The translations under genes were made by a program, and so were the position numbers. Under the pieces are notes generated by a model. That model saw only the letters and a program-made list of their open reading frames with translations. It ran no database searches and was not told where the DNA came from. A DNA stretch of 64,000 nucleotides, taken from contig SVKU01000006.1 of the NCBI GenBank assembly GCA_015068245.1, positions 1 to 64,000 of the forward strand, written 5' to 3'. Source of the stretch: Oscillospiraceae bacterium. Lineage in GTDB: Bacteria; Bacillota; Clostridia; Oscillospirales; Oscillospiraceae. This document shows positions 33,502 to 42,190 of the stretch, in pieces (positions within the stretch are counted from its first letter, which is position 1; the number at the start of each line of letters is the position of its first letter).

Positions 33502-35723
33502 AAATACTGAAAATGAAAGCCACCTTCGGGTGTCTTGAAAACGAAAGCATGTCCCTTAAACCGGGACTGAATATAATCACTGCACCCAACGAGTCCGGAA
33601 AATCCACATGGACGGCCTTTATCAAGGCAATGCTTTATGGCATAGACACCTCGGAGAGGGACACCGCTGCCAGAGTGGCAGACAAAAACCGTTACCGCCC
33701 ATGGTCAGGTGCAACCATGAAAGGCGTTATGGAAGTGGAGTGGAAGGGTCGCAGGATAACCCTTGAAAGAAAGAGCCGGGGAAGGCTGCTGTTTGCTGAT
33801 TTTGTGGCAAGAGATTCAAAAACCGGCGATGAAATCGAAGAACTCAATGCTCAGAACTGCGGAGAAAAGCTGCTGGGCGTATCCAAAGAGGTTTTTGAGC
33901 GCAGTGCGTTCATTCGTCAGGCGGGAGTCAGCTTTGACCACAGCAACGAACTGGAAAAACGGCTGCTGGCAATGGTCACCACAGGTGAGGACGGTGTGTC
34001 TTTTTCCGAAGCAGATGCTTTTTTGAACAATCAGCAGAATAAACGCCGCCACAATAAGACCGGTCAGCTGCCTGCTCTGGAAAAGGATATTGCAGATATT
34101 GACCGCAAGCTCAGCGATCTGAAAACGGTCAACCAGCGTATCGTGGAGCAGACCGGCAAGATAGAACGGCTCACCATTGAGCAGGAAAAACTGCAAAACG
34201 ATCTGAACCTTATTCGTATCCGTGAAGATGTGGAAAAACTGGGACGTCTGCGGAAAGCACAGGAAGAGCTGGTAGATGCCCAGAACGAGCTGCATACCCT
34301 TAAAGAACAGGTTCAGGGCATACCCGCAGATGCTACCGAGGAACGCATAAATGTGGCTTATCGGGGCATCGATGCACTGGAAGCTCTGGAGGAGCAGGTG
34401 AGGGTGCGCTGCATGGAGCAGGACGCCAAAGAACGGGAGCCTGTGGAGGATATAGTGCCGCCTCCGGCACTTAAAGGAATGACGGCATCGGAAGCCTGGG
34501 AAAAAGCCAGGAAGGATACGGACGAAGCCAATGTACTCAGCAGCAGAATGACTATCAAAAAGCAACCGGTGCTCATACTGTCCGCACTGATGGCGGTGGC
34601 ATTGCTGGTGCTGATATTCTCCCTTAACACTGAATTTATCCAGACTTACATACCTGCCCTTATGCTGGGGCTGTTGGCGGCTGCACTTGGAGGGTTCTTC
34701 CTCTGGAGCAGAAACGATGGCCTCCGTGCGCAGGAAGAACTGAAAGCTATTCTGCATGGCTACAGATGCGACAACGTTTCCGGAATAATGGATGCAGCGT
34801 CTTCATATCGTGAAAAGATGGCACTGGCAGACAGCCGCAGCAAAAGGCTGAGTGAGGACAGAAATAAGGTAGAAGAGGCAAAAGCCGATCTGGAGAAAAA
34901 GCGAACTGCCCTTAATGGGGTCATCCAGCTTTACGCTCCCGGCACCACCACTGCCGCCCAGGCAAGAACCGAACTGGAACGGCTGAGCCGGGTGTTTGCA
35001 AAGATGAATGCCGTCAAGGCACGAATCTCCGCAGCCGAGCAGGTCATAGAAGCCTACGGTCAGGTTCCCGATCACGGCTATACCGCCGAAGATCTGGACA
35101 AGTTCCCCACCGGAGACAAACTGAAAGCCGGCGCAAGTCTGAGCCGTGCCAATGCCGATCTTGAGATAGCCAGAAACGCTCTTGCCATGTACACCGGTGA
35201 ACGCAAGGCTATGGGAGATCCTGCCGAGCTGCAGGCAAAGCGGGAAGAGCTGCAGGCAAAGCATGTTGCCCTTACCGGTGAATATGAGGCTATCGAAATT
35301 GCCCGTGAGGTGCTGCGTGAAGGCTCCGACGAACTGCAAAGCCGTTTTGCGCCGGCTATTAACGAGAGGGCAAGCGAGATAATGAATGCCCTTACCGGCG
35401 GTAAATACAACGGAGTTATCTTCGACCGCGAAATGAATGCCCTGCTGGAGGATCACGAAGATTCTACTCTCCATAAGGCAAATCTGCTCAGCGGCGGTAC
35501 TGCCGATCAGCTGTATCTGGCTATCCGAATGGCTATCTGCGAACTGGCACTGCCGTTTGAGGAGCCTGTTCCCATCATTCTGGACGATGCACTGGTCAAC
35601 TTCGATGATGAGCGAATGAAGCTGGCAGTCAAACTGCTGCGCAAGGAAGCCAAAGAACGCCAGATAATCCTCTTCACCTGCCACACCCGTGAACAGGGAG
35701 CGGAAGAAGCGGCTGAAAATTAA
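33498..35723 (+). CDS. YhaN/SbcC-like AAA ATPase with membrane hairpin, GTG start
   Basis: The 741-residue SMC/Rad50-like ATPase has Walker A APNESGKST (29-37) and coiled coil from about 190 to 280. Two hydrophobic helices lie close together (about 355-405), then more coiled coil. The ABC-type signature LLSGGTADQLYLA and Walker B PIILDDALVNFDDE are near the C-terminus. The central helices suggest tethering to the membrane, unlike classical SbcC, but as in YhaN. The GTG start overlaps the stop of the nuclease subunit, with AAGGAGG upstream. Confidence 0.88.
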   Translation: MKILKMKATFGCLENESMSLKPGLNIITAPNESGKSTWTAFIKAMLYGIDTSERDTAARVADKNRYRPWSGATMKGVMEVEWKGRRITLERKSRGRLLFADFVARDSKTGDEIEELNAQNCGEKLLGVSKEVFERSAFIRQAGVSFDHSNELEKRLLAMVTTGEDGVSFSEADAFLNNQQNKRRHNKTGQLPALEKDIADIDRKLSDLKTVNQRIVEQTGKIERLTIEQEKLQNDLNLIRIREDVEKLGRLRKAQEELVDAQNELHTLKEQVQGIPADATEERINVAYRGIDALEALEEQVRVRCMEQDAKEREPVEDIVPPPALKGMTASEAWEKARKDTDEANVLSSRMTIKKQPVLILSALMAVALLVLIFSLNTEFIQTYIPALMLGLLAAALGGFFLWSRNDGLRAQEELKAILHGYRCDNVSGIMDAASSYREKMALADSRSKRLSEDRNKVEEAKADLEKKRTALNGVIQLYAPGTTTAAQARTELERLSRVFAKMNAVKARISAAEQVIEAYGQVPDHGYTAEDLDKFPTGDKLKAGASLSRANADLEIARNALAMYTGERKAMGDPAELQAKREELQAKHVALTGEYEAIEIAREVLREGSDELQSRFAPAINERASEIMNALTGGKYNGVIFDREMNALLEDHEDSTLHKANLLSGGTADQLYLAIRMAICELALPFEEPVPIILDDALVNFDDERMKLAVKLLRKEAKERQIILFTCHTREQGAEEAAEN

Positions 35724-35731
35724 AAGATAAA

Positions 35732-35765
35732 AATCTGCGGTCATGAAAGTGGCCGCAGATTCTTA
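35732..35765 (+). terminator. Terminator behind the YhaN-like gene
   Basis: A 9-bp stem AATCTGCGG / CCGCAGATT (35732-35740 with 35753-35761) is extended inwards by three weaker pairs. Its T run is short (TTCTTA), so part of the termination may fall to the next hairpin. Confidence 0.6.
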
Positions 35766-35783
35766 AATGCAATTGACTTTTCA

Positions 35784-35827
35784 ACAAAGAAAAAGCCATC
35801 GTCGAAAGACGATGGCTTTTTCTTTGT
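35784..35827. terminator. Strong bidirectional terminator
   Basis: A perfect 20-bp inverted repeat (35784-35803 with 35808-35827) has a GAAA tetraloop. The stem includes A and T runs on both sides, so it serves the converging YhaN-like and lipoprotein genes. Confidence 0.93.
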
Positions 35828-35832
35828 TGGAT

Positions 35833-37575
35833 TTATGCGCCTCTGCCGATGTAACGGTCGTAGGCGGCCTGCTGATAGGTCAGGGCTTCTTCGATCTTCA
35901 GGTCAAGGATGGTCTGCACATATTCATCCCAGCCTTCACGGACGTCAGCTTCACCAACGATGAACTTGGTGATCATTTCGCCGCAGTAGGTGGCGATATC
36001 GCTGATGAGCAGAGTATAGGCTTCGGATTCTTCTGCGGTCAGAGCCATATCCATGGGCATGGTGTGAACTTCGCCGTCGCTGCGGTCCCATGCGCTCTGA
36101 GCTTCGATGGAGGCTTCGCTCTTCATTACATTGTCAGCCTCGTTGTAGAGAATGCAGCCGCTGAGAGTGCCGAAACCGTAAAGCTGTTTGGCTTCGGTAT
36201 AGGTGTAACCTTCGGGGTTGTTGGTGATGAGGTCGGTGTACTGAGGTTCTCCGTTTTCGTCCAGCTCATAGGCTTCGCCTTCCAGACCATAAGTCAGAAG
36301 ATAGTCGCACTCGGGGCTGTAGGCAAAGTCCATGCACTTGAGGAAGGTCTGCCAGTCTTTGTCCAGCAGGGTGGTGGACAGCTGGTTGCCGCCTTCGGTC
36401 AGACGGATGGAAGATGCCAGATAATGCTTGTTGCCCAGTTCCTTAACGGGGTCGGGTACAGGCCAGATAACGGCATTGGGGTCGCTCATGTTTGCCTGAT
36501 AGACGTCGATCATGCGGTTGTCGTCCTGCCAGGCGAAGCACTGGTTTTCGTAAATGATGTCGGAGATGGGAGACCAACCGGTGTTGGTGTAATAGTCTCT
36601 GTACAGGATACCGTCGGCATACCAGTCGGACATCATGCAGAGGTACTCATAGAAGGGTTCTTCCATGGCACCAAAGTGTACGGTGTCTTCAAAGATGTAC
36701 AGAGGAATGTTCATCATGGGGCTGAGGCCAACTTCGCCTGCGATGCCGTAGCCGGCGCAGAAGTAGTTGTTGCGGCCGACACCAGACTGGGAGATGCTGA
36801 AGGTGGCTTCAAGATCATATTCGGCCTTGACAGCGTGGAGAACTTCGTCCCACTCATCAAAGGTCAGGGGTATATCCATGCCTACGCCTTCCAGCATATC
36901 AAGACGGATCATGGGACCGTAGTCGGAAGTGTAGGGAGTGTGATAGAACTGCATCAGGCTGAATACGGCACCGCCGTCGGTGTAGGCTGCTGCTTCGTAT
37001 TCGGGGTCGGAGTGGATGAGCATATTGTAGTTGGGCATGTATTCCTCAAGATGCTCGGAAAAGTCCCAGAGAACACCGTCTTCAACAGCGGCATCGGCGC
37101 TGGGGAAGGAGCCGGAGGTGCTCATGGGCATAATGTCGTAATAGGTTTCGGCTGCGATAGCCAGATTCAGTTTTTCGGAAGCGACAGAGTTGGGAACTTC
37201 TGTCTTTTCGATTTCGATACCGACCATTTCGTACCATTCACCGTCGTGAATGGAGGTAAGCTCGTTACGGTCGGAGGTGGTGATGAAAGCGGTGTAAACT
37301 TCGCCTGTGGTGCAGATGGGCAGGTCGTAGCTTACGCGGTTTTCCATGGCGGCATACAGGCCGATGTACTCTTCTTCCTCAGCGGGAGCTTCCTCGGGAG
37401 CAGCTTCTTCGCCTTCGGGAACGGCTTCTTCAGGTGCCGGTTCTTCGGGGGCGGGAGCCTCTTCTGAGGGAGCGGGAGCAGGATCTGCGGGAGCTTCGGT
37501 TTCCTTGCCAGCACATGCGCTCAATACACAGAGCATCATGACCATCGCCAGCAGCAAAGCCAGTAGTTTCTTCAT
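35833..37575 (-). CDS. Solute-binding lipoprotein, second subfamily (copy 1)
   Basis: This 580-residue exported protein has lipobox VLSAC (Cys21), an acidic Pro/Glu/Ala linker to about residue 68, and a family 1-type solute-binding domain. It closely resembles the product at 43190-44944; both share VASEKLNL, AAETYYDIMP, YHTPYTSDYGPMIR and the ending YDRYIGRG. It is a distant paralogue of the two proteins at 2-6 kb and lacks their proline tail. AAGGAGG precedes the start. The gene is monocistronic and divergent from a flavoprotein gene. No permease is nearby, and the ligand is unknown. Confidence 0.88.
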   Translation of the reverse strand: MKKLLALLLAMVMMLCVLSACAGKETEAPADPAPAPSEEAPAPEEPAPEEAVPEGEEAAPEEAPAEEEEYIGLYAAMENRVSYDLPICTTGEVYTAFITTSDRNELTSIHDGEWYEMVGIEIEKTEVPNSVASEKLNLAIAAETYYDIMPMSTSGSFPSADAAVEDGVLWDFSEHLEEYMPNYNMLIHSDPEYEAAAYTDGGAVFSLMQFYHTPYTSDYGPMIRLDMLEGVGMDIPLTFDEWDEVLHAVKAEYDLEATFSISQSGVGRNNYFCAGYGIAGEVGLSPMMNIPLYIFEDTVHFGAMEEPFYEYLCMMSDWYADGILYRDYYTNTGWSPISDIIYENQCFAWQDDNRMIDVYQANMSDPNAVIWPVPDPVKELGNKHYLASSIRLTEGGNQLSTTLLDKDWQTFLKCMDFAYSPECDYLLTYGLEGEAYELDENGEPQYTDLITNNPEGYTYTEAKQLYGFGTLSGCILYNEADNVMKSEASIEAQSAWDRSDGEVHTMPMDMALTAEESEAYTLLISDIATYCGEMITKFIVGEADVREGWDEYVQTILDLKIEEALTYQQAAYDRYIGRGA

Positions 37576-37634
37576 TTTGGTGCCTCCTTATTTCTTTTCT
37601 GGTTTGATGCGAAAATATTACGCACTCAAACTTT

Positions 37635-37669
37635 ATTGTAATGTTAATACAATGTGGAGGTAATGTCAA
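37635..37669 (-). promoter_or_regulatory. Promoter with overlapping inverted repeat
   Basis: On the minus strand TTGACA (37664-37669), 17 bases and TAACAT (37641-37646) form the promoter of the lipoprotein gene. ATTGTA-N7-TACAAT (37635-37653) is an inverted repeat centred on the -10 box, a natural position for a repressor. Confidence 0.65.
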
Positions 37670-37749
37670 TAAAAAGTGAACAAATTGAAGAAAATATGTG
37701 CAAACCAACAGTCAAAATTGTCACTTAAGCATCAATTAACAAACTACCG

Positions 37750-37779
37750 TTGAAATAAGGCACCATAGTTATTTATAAT
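37750..37779 (+). promoter_or_regulatory. Promoter of the flavoprotein gene
   Basis: TTGAAA (37750-37755), an 18-base spacer and TATAAT (37774-37779) lie 34 bases before the start codon. Confidence 0.8.
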
Positions 37780-37812
37780 ACTAAACAGAAATACAATACC
37801 GGAGGAAGTCAA

Positions 37813-39630
37813 ATGGATTTTAAAGACAGAAGCTGGATGCAGGCTCCGCCGCCTGTTTCCGAAGATCAGATAGTAGCAGAGTTTGAGGCTGATGTGGTCG
37901 TCCTCGGTGCGGGTTATTCCGGCACCGCCGCCGCAAAAGCAGCCGCAGAAGCCGGTGCATCTGTTATCGTTGTTGAACAGCAGCAGGAAGCCAGATTTGA
38001 CGTTTATGGTGCTCAGTACGGCTCCATAAACTCCAAATTCATGCAGGAAAAAGGCGTGCCCTACGTTGATCCCGTGGATATCATTGCCGACTGGCAGCGC
38101 AGAAGCCTGAACAGGGCACATCCTGAGCTTATCCGCAAGTTTGCCTACACCACAGGCGATACCTTTGACTGGTTTGTGGATCCTCTGCCCCAGAAGATAA
38201 AGGATGCCATCAATGTGTTCATGCTCAACAAGCCCAAGCACTTCGAGGGTGAGTTGAACGGTTACAACAACTATGTCGGCACAGCAATTTTTGCCAACTC
38301 CGAAATGGCTGAGATGATGAAAAACGGCTTTCCCGGTGGTGGCCCTGAAGGTCCCGGAGGCCCTCCCGGAGAAGGCGGTCCCGGAGGTGGACCTGAAGGC
38401 CCCGGAGGTCCTCCGGGTGAAGGCGGACCGGGAGGTCCTCCCGGAGAAGGTGGACCCGGCGGTGAAGATGAGGAACAGGGCGGCAACGGACGCATGGGCG
38501 GCCCCGGTGGAGCCAACCCCATGAGCCTGCTGGAAGCCGTTGAGTTCACCCACGGTCTGATGAAAGATATGGGCGTCGAGTTCCATTTCGGCATCACCGG
38601 CGAACAGCTGGAAAAGACCGACGGTCGTGTCACTGCGCTCATCGGCCGCAACTATAAAAAAGAATATTTCCGTTTCAAGGCCAGAAAGGGCGTTATCCTC
38701 GCCGCCGGCGACTTCTCCGGCAACAAGGAAATGGTCATGGATCTGCTGACCGAGTACGCTGACCTTACACGCAACGGTGAGAAATTTGCCTATTCTCCCG
38801 CAGGCCGCAAGGGTAAGGGCATTCAGATGGGTCTGTGGGCAGGCGGCGTCATGGAACCCGGCCCCAGAGGCGGCATGTGGTGCTGCGTCGGCGGCAGTGC
38901 AGGTCCCATGGACGGCTCCGCTTTCCTGCGCCTGAACAAGTACTGCAAGCGTTACTGCAACGAAGGCCTTATGGGCTATTGGGGCGGCGGCCTCCAGGGT
39001 GCACGTCAGCCCAAGGGCGAGATATACTGCGTTTGGGACAGCAACTGGGCGGAAGAACTCCAGTACCAGACCCTTGACCATACTGCCGTTGAGTGCGACG
39101 AAAACAGCATCAGAATGATCGACCATCAGCTTGCTCGTGTTCGTGAAAAGGGCAAGGTCATGGGTATGGGCATGGGAGGTCCTCCCGCCAAGAATCCCGA
39201 AGAACAGGACTACATAGTCTGCGCCGATACTCTGGAAGAACTGGCTGACAAGCTGGAGCTGGACGAGCAGAAAAAGGCCACATTCCTGGCCGAGATCGCC
39301 CGATATAACGAGCTGGCTCATCTTGGAAAAGACCTGGATTACGCCAAGGATCCCCGTCAGCTCCATCCCATCGAAAAGGGTCCCTTCTACTGCAACGTGG
39401 AACGCAACCGCAAGGTTGGATTCCTGATGGTGACCGTTGCCGGACTGAACACCGACGGCGACCAGAACGTGCTGGACAAGGACGACGAGCCCATCCCCGG
39501 CCTGTACGCCACCGGCAACTGCTGCGGCAACCGCTTCCCAATCATGTACACCACCCCTGTGGCAGGCGTCAGCATAGGCATCGCCTTCACTCTGGGGCGT
39601 ATCGTTGGCGACCACGTGGCAAAACTGTAA
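37813..39630 (+). CDS. Fumarate-reductase-like flavoprotein with collagen-like insert
   Basis: This 605-residue FAD_binding_2 protein has the dinucleotide motif VVVLGAGYSGTAAA (GAGYSG at 32-37). GVILAAGDFSGN lies in the middle and the C-terminal FAD segment is IPGLYATGNCCGNRFP. No signal peptide or FMN-binding domain is visible, so it appears cytoplasmic. Residues 174-216 form a Gly-Pro-Glu collagen-like tract built from two 16-residue units (GGGPEGPGGPPGEGGP) plus a shorter one, then a Gly-rich acidic tail to about 233. This tract interrupts the substrate-binding region between the FAD segments. GGAGG precedes the start. Reduction of a C=C bond in an unknown acceptor is inferred. Confidence 0.85.
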   Translation: MDFKDRSWMQAPPPVSEDQIVAEFEADVVVLGAGYSGTAAAKAAAEAGASVIVVEQQQEARFDVYGAQYGSINSKFMQEKGVPYVDPVDIIADWQRRSLNRAHPELIRKFAYTTGDTFDWFVDPLPQKIKDAINVFMLNKPKHFEGELNGYNNYVGTAIFANSEMAEMMKNGFPGGGPEGPGGPPGEGGPGGGPEGPGGPPGEGGPGGPPGEGGPGGEDEEQGGNGRMGGPGGANPMSLLEAVEFTHGLMKDMGVEFHFGITGEQLEKTDGRVTALIGRNYKKEYFRFKARKGVILAAGDFSGNKEMVMDLLTEYADLTRNGEKFAYSPAGRKGKGIQMGLWAGGVMEPGPRGGMWCCVGGSAGPMDGSAFLRLNKYCKRYCNEGLMGYWGGGLQGARQPKGEIYCVWDSNWAEELQYQTLDHTAVECDENSIRMIDHQLARVREKGKVMGMGMGGPPAKNPEEQDYIVCADTLEELADKLELDEQKKATFLAEIARYNELAHLGKDLDYAKDPRQLHPIEKGPFYCNVERNRKVGFLMVTVAGLNTDGDQNVLDKDDEPIPGLYATGNCCGNRFPIMYTTPVAGVSIGIAFTLGRIVGDHVAKL

Positions 39631-39638
39631 TGAATTAA

Positions 39639-39678
39639 GCTGTCATTTCGAACGCCGATTTATCGGCGGAGAAATCGC
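39639..39678. repeat. Dispersed TGTCATTTCGAACGCCG element
   Basis: An imperfect hairpin (CGCCGA-ttta-TCGGCG core) with flanking TGTCATTTCGAA is an inverted copy of the element at 15141-15183. Confidence 0.75.
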
Positions 39679-39704
39679 ACCCCCGGAAGTTTTTTCGGGG
39701 GTGC
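39677..39704 (+). terminator. Hairpin behind the flavoprotein gene
   Basis: GCACCCCCGGA and TCGGGGGTGC pair around a T-rich loop. No T run follows the stem, so terminator strength is doubtful. The next promoter begins four bases later. Confidence 0.5.
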
Positions 39705-39707
39705 AGC

Positions 39708-39737
39708 TTGCACATGGAAAGGATTTTTTGGTATAAT
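39708..39737 (+). promoter_or_regulatory. Promoter of the lipoprotein hydrolase gene
   Basis: TTGCAC (39708-39713), an 18-base spacer and TATAAT (39732-39737) lie about 44 bases before the start codon. Confidence 0.78.
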
Positions 39738-39780
39738 AGGAATACATCTATTTGTCATTTTTCAGAAACGGAGAAAACAT

Positions 39781-40839
39781 ATGAACACCGGAAAAGCCAT
39801 CGTTTTGGCTATGATACTGACTATCCTGCTGTGGACATCGGCATGTACTGCTACAAACTCTCCGGCACCTTCGGAAGGGCAAAAGACCGAAGAACCTGCC
39901 GTATCAGAGGCTGTTCCTGAAGAGGAAACTGCCGAGGTTGCTGAAGCACCCGTGGAACAGGAAGCAGATACAACGCCGACGCCGGAACCCTTTATCCCGG
40001 AAGAGTCACCCACTATTGAGCAGCTGCAGCAGGAGGTGCCTCAGCTGTTTACCCAGCATGAGTACCATGATGAGGAAACGGGGCTTTCCGTTTCGTACAA
40101 CCTGTTTTTGCCTGAGGATTATGACGAGAGCCAAAGCTATCCTCTGGTGATGTTTATTCCTGATTCCACCAGTGCGGGCAAAAGCACCGAAACAGTGCTG
40201 AAGCATTACGGATGCCTGATTTGGGCATCGGAAGCAGTTCAAAAAGAGGAACCCTGCATTGTTTTGGCACCTATGTATCCCCAGGTCATCATAGACGACC
40301 ATGGCAGCTATACCACCACGGATTACATTCCCCTGACTCGGAACCTTATCCTGTGGCTTGCAGAGACTTACTCTGTGGATACGAACCGTATTTACGGTAC
40401 AGGACAGTCCATGGGCGCAATGACCACCATGTATCTGCAGGCGCAGTATCCCGATTTGTTTGCCGCAAGCCTTATCGTGGATGGACAGTGGGATCCGGCA
40501 GACCTGACCGGTTTGACGGAAAGCAAGATGTTTTATTTTGCTGCTGAGGGTGATGATCGTGCCTATGCAGGTATGCAGTCACTTCAGCCGGTGCTGGAAG
40601 CTGCCGGGGCGGAGATCACCAACGGCAAATGGAACGCAAAGTGGGATCTGGAAACCATGCACAGTGCTTTGGACGAAGTATTGGCAGAAGAAACCGACCT
40701 GAACTTTATCGTGTGGGAGCTTGGAAGCGTTATGGCAGAGGGACAGACCTCTCCTTTTGGAGAGCATATGTTCTCTTTTGTTCATCCATACAAAGTCCAC
40801 GGCGTTCGCCATTGGCTGCTGAGCCAGACGGCGGAATGA
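39781..40839 (+). CDS. Lipoprotein alpha/beta hydrolase (esterase/peptidase-like)
   Basis: The 352-residue exported protein has a signal peptide with Cys22 in TSAC, a Glu/Pro/Ala linker to about residue 80, then an alpha/beta hydrolase domain of the PHB-depolymerase/prolyl-oligopeptidase kind. The nucleophile elbow is GQSMG with Ser210. Later Asp and His residues (AAEGDDRAYAG, KVHGVRHWLL) could complete a triad. It is anchored outside the membrane and probably hydrolyses an ester or peptide bond in an external substrate. CGGAG precedes the ATG. It is flanked by its own promoter and terminator. Confidence 0.82.
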   Translation: MNTGKAIVLAMILTILLWTSACTATNSPAPSEGQKTEEPAVSEAVPEEETAEVAEAPVEQEADTTPTPEPFIPEESPTIEQLQQEVPQLFTQHEYHDEETGLSVSYNLFLPEDYDESQSYPLVMFIPDSTSAGKSTETVLKHYGCLIWASEAVQKEEPCIVLAPMYPQVIIDDHGSYTTTDYIPLTRNLILWLAETYSVDTNRIYGTGQSMGAMTTMYLQAQYPDLFAASLIVDGQWDPADLTGLTESKMFYFAAEGDDRAYAGMQSLQPVLEAAGAEITNGKWNAKWDLETMHSALDEVLAEETDLNFIVWELGSVMAEGQTSPFGEHMFSFVHPYKVHGVRHWLLSQTAE

Positions 40840-40866
40840 ACGATTATTGATGTGTAAACAAACAGT

Positions 40867-40900
40867 ACCCCCGGCCGAAGATTTGGCCGGGGGTTGTTAT
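40867..40900 (+). terminator. Rho-independent terminator
   Basis: A perfect 10-bp stem ACCCCCGGCC / GGCCGGGGGT (40867-40876 with 40885-40894) has an 8-base loop followed by TGTTATT. Confidence 0.82.
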
Positions 40901-40908
40901 TGATATTA

Positions 40909-40937
40909 AGATCTTTCGCTGCGCTCAGGATGACAGC
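40909..40937. repeat. Dispersed CGCTGCGCTCAGGATGACAG element
   Basis: This short element, ending CTCAGGATGACAGC, lies behind proA. Relatives occur at about 59940-59968 and 60080-60098. It belongs to the common intergenic repeats of this genome. Confidence 0.7.
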
Positions 40938-40945
40938 GTATAAGG

Positions 40946-42190
40946 CTATCTCACCTGTCCGTTGCCGTAGATAATAAATTTGCTGGAAGTCAGCTCGTAC
41001 AGCCCCATGGGGCCGCGGGCGTGCATTTTCTGGGTGGATATGCCGATTTCCGCACCTAGGCCAAACTCGCCGCCGTCGGTAAAACGGGTGGAGGCGTTGA
41101 CATACACCGCTGCTGCGTCAACTTCGTTCAGGAATCGCTGAGCGTTGAAGTAATCGGAGGTGACGATGCACTCGCTGTGACCGGTGGAGTATTTGGTTAT
41201 ATGCTCAATGGCCTCGTCTATATCGCTGACCACCTTGACAGCCAGCACATAGTCGCCGAACTCGGTGGCGTAGGCTGCCTCATCAGCTTCTTCAATACCC
41301 TCAAGTATGGCTCGGGTTTCGGCACAGCCCAGAATACGGGTATTGTTTTTGTCCAGCAGCTTCTTCGCCATGGGCAGGAACTGCTTTGCGATGGAGCGTG
41401 CCACCAACAGGGTTTCCGCTGCGTTGCAAACGGAGGGGCGGGAGCATTTTGCGTTGTATATGATGTTGGCCGCCATTTCAAGATCGGCGGAATCGTCTGC
41501 ATATACATGACAGTTGCCAACGCCGGTTTCGATAACGGGAACTTTTGCGCCCTCTACGACGGAACGGATAAGACCCGCACCGCCTCTGGGGATAAGTACG
41601 TCCACATACTCAGACAATGTCATCAGCTCGTTGGCGCTGGCACGGGAGGTATCTGCCACCAGACTTACGCAGTCCTCGGGCAGACCGGAAGTTTTTAATG
41701 CATTTCGCATAACGGTAACAAAAGCGGTATTTGACAAAATGGCTTCCTTACCGCCACGGAGAATGACGGCATTGCCGGATTTAAGACAAAGCGCGGCGGC
41801 ATCTACGGTGACATTTGGACGAGCCTCGTAAATAATGGCGATAACGCCCAGCGGAACACGCTTTTTGCCGATAACAAGACCGTTGGGACGGGTGATGGTG
41901 GACTCGAACTCCCCGATAGGGTCGGCTGCGGCAGCAACCTGCTTCAATCCATCCACTACGGAAAGGATCCGGTTGTGGTCGAGGGAAAGGCGATCCAGCA
42001 TGGCTTTGCTCATACCGCCGGATACGGCGTTTTCCAGATCCTTTGCGTTTTCGGAGAGAATGTATTCTTCGTTTTCCAAAATGGCATCTGCCATTTTCAA
42101 AAGAGCGTCATTTTTTGTGTTGGTTCCGGCAGTGGCGAGAATACGGGACGCCTGTTTTGCTGCCTGACCCTGAAGCTGCAGTGCTGTCAT
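40946..42190 (-). CDS. proA: Glutamate-5-semialdehyde dehydrogenase
   Basis: The 414-residue gamma-glutamyl phosphate reductase carries out the second step of proline synthesis. Family features include GVIAIIYEARPNVTVDAAALC, SGNAVILRGGKEA, the catalytic Cys region SRPSVCNAAETLLV, and ASTRFTDGGEFGLGAEIGIS near the C-terminus. It overlaps proB by four bases (ATGA) and has GAAGGAG upstream. It is last in the proBA operon. Confidence 0.96.
   Translation of the reverse strand: MTALQLQGQAAKQASRILATAGTNTKNDALLKMADAILENEEYILSENAKDLENAVSGGMSKAMLDRLSLDHNRILSVVDGLKQVAAAADPIGEFESTITRPNGLVIGKKRVPLGVIAIIYEARPNVTVDAAALCLKSGNAVILRGGKEAILSNTAFVTVMRNALKTSGLPEDCVSLVADTSRASANELMTLSEYVDVLIPRGGAGLIRSVVEGAKVPVIETGVGNCHVYADDSADLEMAANIIYNAKCSRPSVCNAAETLLVARSIAKQFLPMAKKLLDKNNTRILGCAETRAILEGIEEADEAAYATEFGDYVLAVKVVSDIDEAIEHITKYSTGHSECIVTSDYFNAQRFLNEVDAAAVYVNASTRFTDGGEFGLGAEIGISTQKMHARGPMGLYELTSSKFIIYGNGQVR

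Noticed and set aside
37813..39630. Flavoprotein considered as an exported respiratory reductase
   Set aside because: No signal peptide, Tat motif, covalent FMN domain or haem-binding motif is visible.
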